A stretch of 64,000 bases of DNA from positions 1,736,001 through 1,800,000 of the forward strand of contig NZ_JAAUVN010000001.1 in the NCBI RefSeq assembly GCF_012030425.1. The letters run 5' to 3'. The number at the start of each line of letters is the position of its first letter. Within the stretch, counting starts at the first letter, position 1. A program made the translations under genes and the position numbers. The notes under the pieces are model-generated. The model saw nothing but the letters and a program-made list of their open reading frames with translations. It did no database searches and was not told the origin of the DNA. This DNA is from Sphingobacterium sp. B16(2022) (GTDB taxonomy: Bacteria > Bacteroidota > Bacteroidia > Sphingobacteriales > Sphingobacteriaceae). This document shows positions 61,556 to 64,000 of the stretch, piece after piece.

Positions 61556-61563
61556 TATTTTTG
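61556..61563 (+). promoter_or_regulatory. -7 element of the YceI promoter
   Basis: TATTTTTG matches TAnnTTTG, 58 bases before the ATG at 61622, predicting a leader of about 50 bases. Confidence 0.6.
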
Positions 61564-61621
61564 TAGCAGAATATTAGAGAAGAAAATAAAAAATTTATAA
61601 ACAAATTTAAACATTAAAGTT

Positions 61622-62146
61622 ATGGCAAATTGGAGTTTAGACAAAGCACACAGTGAAATAGAGTTTAAAGTAAAACACATGATGATTACTAACGTAAAAG
61701 GTCAATTTCAAGATTTCGACGTTACGGTAGATAGTGATTCAAACCATTTAGAAAATGCCAAAATAGACCTGACCATTCAGACAGCGTCTATCAACACGAA
61801 AAACGAACAACGTGACGAGCATTTGAAAAGTGCAGACTTTTTTGATGTTGCGGCCAACCCGACCATTACATTTCATGCTACGAGCAGTAAAAAAGACGGT
61901 GATGATATTAAATTAACAGGCGATCTAACGATCAAAGGCATTACCAAATCCGTTACATTCGACGTGGAGTTCGGTGGTGTAGCAAAAGATCCTTGGGGTA
62001 ATGAAAAAATCGGTTATACCGCTACCGGTAAAATCAACCGTCAGGATTTCGGATTAACTTGGAACGCGGCTTTAGAAACAGGTGGATTGATGGTGAGCGA
62101 CGAAGTAAAATTCCAAGCAGATTTTCAGTTCATTGTGACGAAATAA
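61622..62146 (+). CDS. YceI-family lipid-binding protein (no signal peptide)
   Basis: This 174-residue lipocalin-like protein starts MANWSLDKAHSEIEFKVKHMMITNVKG and shows YceI blocks NEQRDEHLKSADFFDVAANPTITF, DLTIKGITKSVTFDVEFGG and KINRQDFGLTWN. YceI proteins bind isoprenoids such as ubiquinone-like lipids in a beta-barrel. Many are periplasmic, but this one has no signal peptide, so it is probably cytosolic. It is transcribed alone from a promoter with an FNR-type box and ends at a terminator shared with catalase. Confidence 0.93.
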   Translation: MANWSLDKAHSEIEFKVKHMMITNVKGQFQDFDVTVDSDSNHLENAKIDLTIQTASINTKNEQRDEHLKSADFFDVAANPTITFHATSSKKDGDDIKLTGDLTIKGITKSVTFDVEFGGVAKDPWGNEKIGYTATGKINRQDFGLTWNAALETGGLMVSDEVKFQADFQFIVTK

Positions 62147-62164
62147 GCAACATATACCCTTATA

Positions 62165-62201
62165 AAAAAAGTCATGCTCCCATCAGAAGCATGACTTTTT
62201 T
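62165..62201. terminator. Terminator between YceI and catalase genes
   Basis: AAAAAAGTCATGCT (62165-62178) and AGCATGACTTTTTT (62188-62201) form a perfect 14-base stem with A- and T-runs on either side, so it works for both converging genes. Confidence 0.88.
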
Positions 62202-62230
62202 GTATATGCACGAGATCGATAGTTCCCGCA

Positions 62231-64000
62231 CTAAGCAGGCACTTTCCGTACTTTCTCCCGATCCCATACCCGGTGACCTTTCATCGCTTTGATAAAGTCT
62301 GCCGTCAGGTTATTTTTTGATTCGAGTACCACGCCGGCATCTTTTTCCTGCTTGGCGATATACGATCCTGCAATTAATTTTTCAGCACCTTTAGCAAAGG
62401 CCAAAGCCTTACAATGTCTAAATCCTTCGTTGATAAAATGGATATAATCCGGCTCATCCTCCAATGTTTCAACCGAATCGCCATCCGGTGTATAGAATGC
62501 ATCATAACAGACCGAAGCTTCCGTCAGATAAGTATGCTGGATTTCCGCTTCTCCACCTTCCTTAAACTTCACGTTACCCGTATGTGTCGAGATCAGAACG
62601 GCCTCAGCACCCTCCGCTTCCAATGCTTTTTTCATCACATCGACCGATGCTTTGCTCACACCATCTGCCACTAGAAAAGCCACTTTCCGAGTTTCAATCG
62701 TTCCTTCGCCCGGAGCGGTAGCCATACTCAATGCGGCAGATTTCTCTACCTCTGGTTTAGGCGCTTTCACCGGATATTCCGGATGGTTCTGACGCGCAAA
62801 CTGTAACGTCAGTTCATCCAGTTGCTCCGGAGGTGTCAATCCCAGATTGGCACCCACTCTTTTCGCCAGTTCCTGATCGATCTGATTTAAGATCGCCAGC
62901 TCCCGTGTACGGATAGCTACCGAATTGACTTTCGATAGCTCAAAGCTATAACCACTGATGATATGTTCCTTTTCAGGTACTGTCTGCGAATTGAAAAACA
63001 AGCGGGCTTGTGTAAAGTGATCAGCAAATGACGAAGACCTGCGTCTTACTTTATAGCCATCCACTTTTTCTTCATGACTCTTAAAACCGGTCTCGCCTTT
63101 TAACATGGCCTGATAGGGACAACCGCCACCCAAACTATTTGGGAAATAGCTGACGTTGCCTTTCAGGATATCCTGTCTGCCGAAACCGTCTTTTTGATTG
63201 TTATGTTTACCGTTGACCGGTCTATTGATCGGAAGCTCATGAAAATTAGGACCTCCCAATCGGTAATTCTGTGTATCTGCATAAGAGAATATACGTCCCT
63301 GCAATAAAGGATCATTGGTCAGGTCAATACCCGGTACCAGACGTCCTGGATCAAAGGCTACCTGCTCGGTTTCTGCAAAGAAATTTTCCGGATTACGGTT
63401 CAGTGTCATCGTTCCGATAATCGTCACCGGAATTAATTCTTCCGGAATGATCTTCGTTGCATCCAATAAATCGAACGAATATTTCTGTTCATCCTCTTCC
63501 GGTACAAGCTGTACACCCAGGTCCCACTGTGGAAAATTACCCTTTTCGATATTCTCCCACAGATCCCGGCGTAAGAAATCCGAATCAAATCCCGATAATT
63601 TTTGCGCCTCGTTCCATGCCACCGAATGCACTCCCAATTTAGGTTTCCAATGAAACTTCACAAAAGTGCCTTTGCCTTCTGCATTGACAAATTTGAACGT
63701 GTGGACACCAAAACCTTCCATCATTCTAAAAGAACGTGGAATAGCACGGTCGGACATCGCCCACATCAGCATATGTGCAGATTCAGGCATCAAAGAAATA
63801 AAATCCCAGAACGTATCATGAGCCGATGCGGCCTGAGGCATCTCATTATTCGGTTCTGGCTTAACAGCGTGGATCAAATCCGGAAAGTTCATCGAATCCT
63901 GGATAAAAAATACCGGAATATTGTTACCCACTAAATCATAATTACCCTCCTCCGTATAAAACTTTACCGAGAATCCCCTTACATCGCGCGCCAGATCAGT
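62231..64000 (-). CDS. katE: Large-subunit catalase (HPII type), 5' end outside the window
   Basis: The frame is open to the window edge: codons up to 64000 read TDLARDVRGFSVKFYTEEGN, the catalase core, so the in-frame GTG at 63931 is not the start. The visible 589 residues include NNIPVFFIQDSMNFPD, the heme-tyrosine helix RIFSYADTQNYRLGGPNF, and a C-terminal class I glutaminase-like (DJ-1/PfpI) domain from about 390 (KVAFLVADGVSKASVDVMKKAL), marking the large HPII/KatE subtype. It splits hydrogen peroxide to water and oxygen. About 100-130 N-terminal residues with the catalytic His lie beyond the window. Confidence 0.95.
   Translation of the reverse strand, partial: TDLARDVRGFSVKFYTEEGNYDLVGNNIPVFFIQDSMNFPDLIHAVKPEPNNEMPQAASAHDTFWDFISLMPESAHMLMWAMSDRAIPRSFRMMEGFGVHTFKFVNAEGKGTFVKFHWKPKLGVHSVAWNEAQKLSGFDSDFLRRDLWENIEKGNFPQWDLGVQLVPEEDEQKYSFDLLDATKIIPEELIPVTIIGTMTLNRNPENFFAETEQVAFDPGRLVPGIDLTNDPLLQGRIFSYADTQNYRLGGPNFHELPINRPVNGKHNNQKDGFGRQDILKGNVSYFPNSLGGGCPYQAMLKGETGFKSHEEKVDGYKVRRRSSSFADHFTQARLFFNSQTVPEKEHIISGYSFELSKVNSVAIRTRELAILNQIDQELAKRVGANLGLTPPEQLDELTLQFARQNHPEYPVKAPKPEVEKSAALSMATAPGEGTIETRKVAFLVADGVSKASVDVMKKALEAEGAEAVLISTHTGNVKFKEGGEAEIQHTYLTEASVCYDAFYTPDGDSVETLEDEPDYIHFINEGFRHCKALAFAKGAEKLIAGSYIAKQEKDAGVVLESKNNLTADFIKAMKGHRVWDREKVRKVPA

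Noticed and set aside
63931..63933. GTG as the catalase start
   Set aside because: The 23 codons upstream to the window edge match the conserved catalase core, so the gene continues beyond the window.
1..64000. CRISPR arrays, insertion sequences, prophage or rRNA genes
   Set aside because: I looked for regularly spaced repeats, terminal inverted repeats with transposase frames, phage structural genes and rRNA-like stretches, and saw none.

Overview
The window reads as a chromosomal segment of a Bacteroidota bacterium, most likely family Sphingobacteriaceae and probably Sphingobacterium or a close relative. Support: AT-rich DNA, several promoters of the Bacteroidota type (-33 TTTG, about 19-20 bases, -7 TAnnTTTG) with no Shine-Dalgarno-like leaders, many exported lipoproteins, a PG_1098-type THUMP-like methyltransferase, and a DNA polymerase III alpha subunit with a DnaQ-like exonuclease fused to its N-terminus. 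I saw no prophage, transposase, CRISPR array or rRNA. There is one tRNA gene, tRNA-Lys(TTT).

Layout. 1-20.3 kb is mostly housekeeping: aspartate kinase coupled to a methyltransferase, a flavin monooxygenase-like enzyme, an ammonium transporter, thioredoxin, DnaE, a MocR regulator divergent from an acetyltransferase, an AAA ATPase with a YggS-type PLP protein, an OmpA-like lipoprotein, an exported glucoamylase/GH144-like protein and AccA. 20.5-38.7 kb is a run of small catabolic or stress modules, each a regulator beside its likely target: ArsR with SRPBCC, DoxX and two YdeI/DUF1801 proteins; Crp/Fnr with a PRISE-type reductase; ArsR with a luciferase-like enzyme; aldehyde dehydrogenase with AraC and a metallo-hydrolase; AraC with an aldo/keto reductase. 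An HD-domain gene here is interrupted by one in-frame stop.

38.8-50.6 kb is accessory: twin lipoproteins of unknown family with a decayed VOC gene between them, a GH110 alpha-1,3-galactosidase, a cluster of poorly known proteins (lipoprotein, TPR-DMP19, DUF2931), a nitrilase with an AraC regulator, two exported proteins and an orphan ExbD. 51-64 kb holds an ECF sigma factor with a membrane partner, a TauE-type exporter, a royal-jelly-like protein, an aldo/keto reductase, a divergent AraC regulator and an EmrAB-TolC-like efflux operon, YceI, and the 3' part of a large-subunit catalase that runs off the window.

The most informative layer beyond the genes is regulatory DNA. Three copies of one operator lie around an ArsR gene and its flavin enzyme. 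Two 16-base palindromes sit inside the promoter of the ArsR-SRPBCC operon. Crp/Fnr-type boxes lie upstream of the PRISE reductase, YceI and an alcohol dehydrogenase. Direct repeats with a period of 21-23 bases lie at promoters next to AraC regulators. No clearly new multi-gene system is proven. The best candidates are the 43.2-46.5 kb cluster, the twin lipoproteins and the orphan AAA ATPase. All family calls come from reading the sequence and memory of the families; no database search was run.
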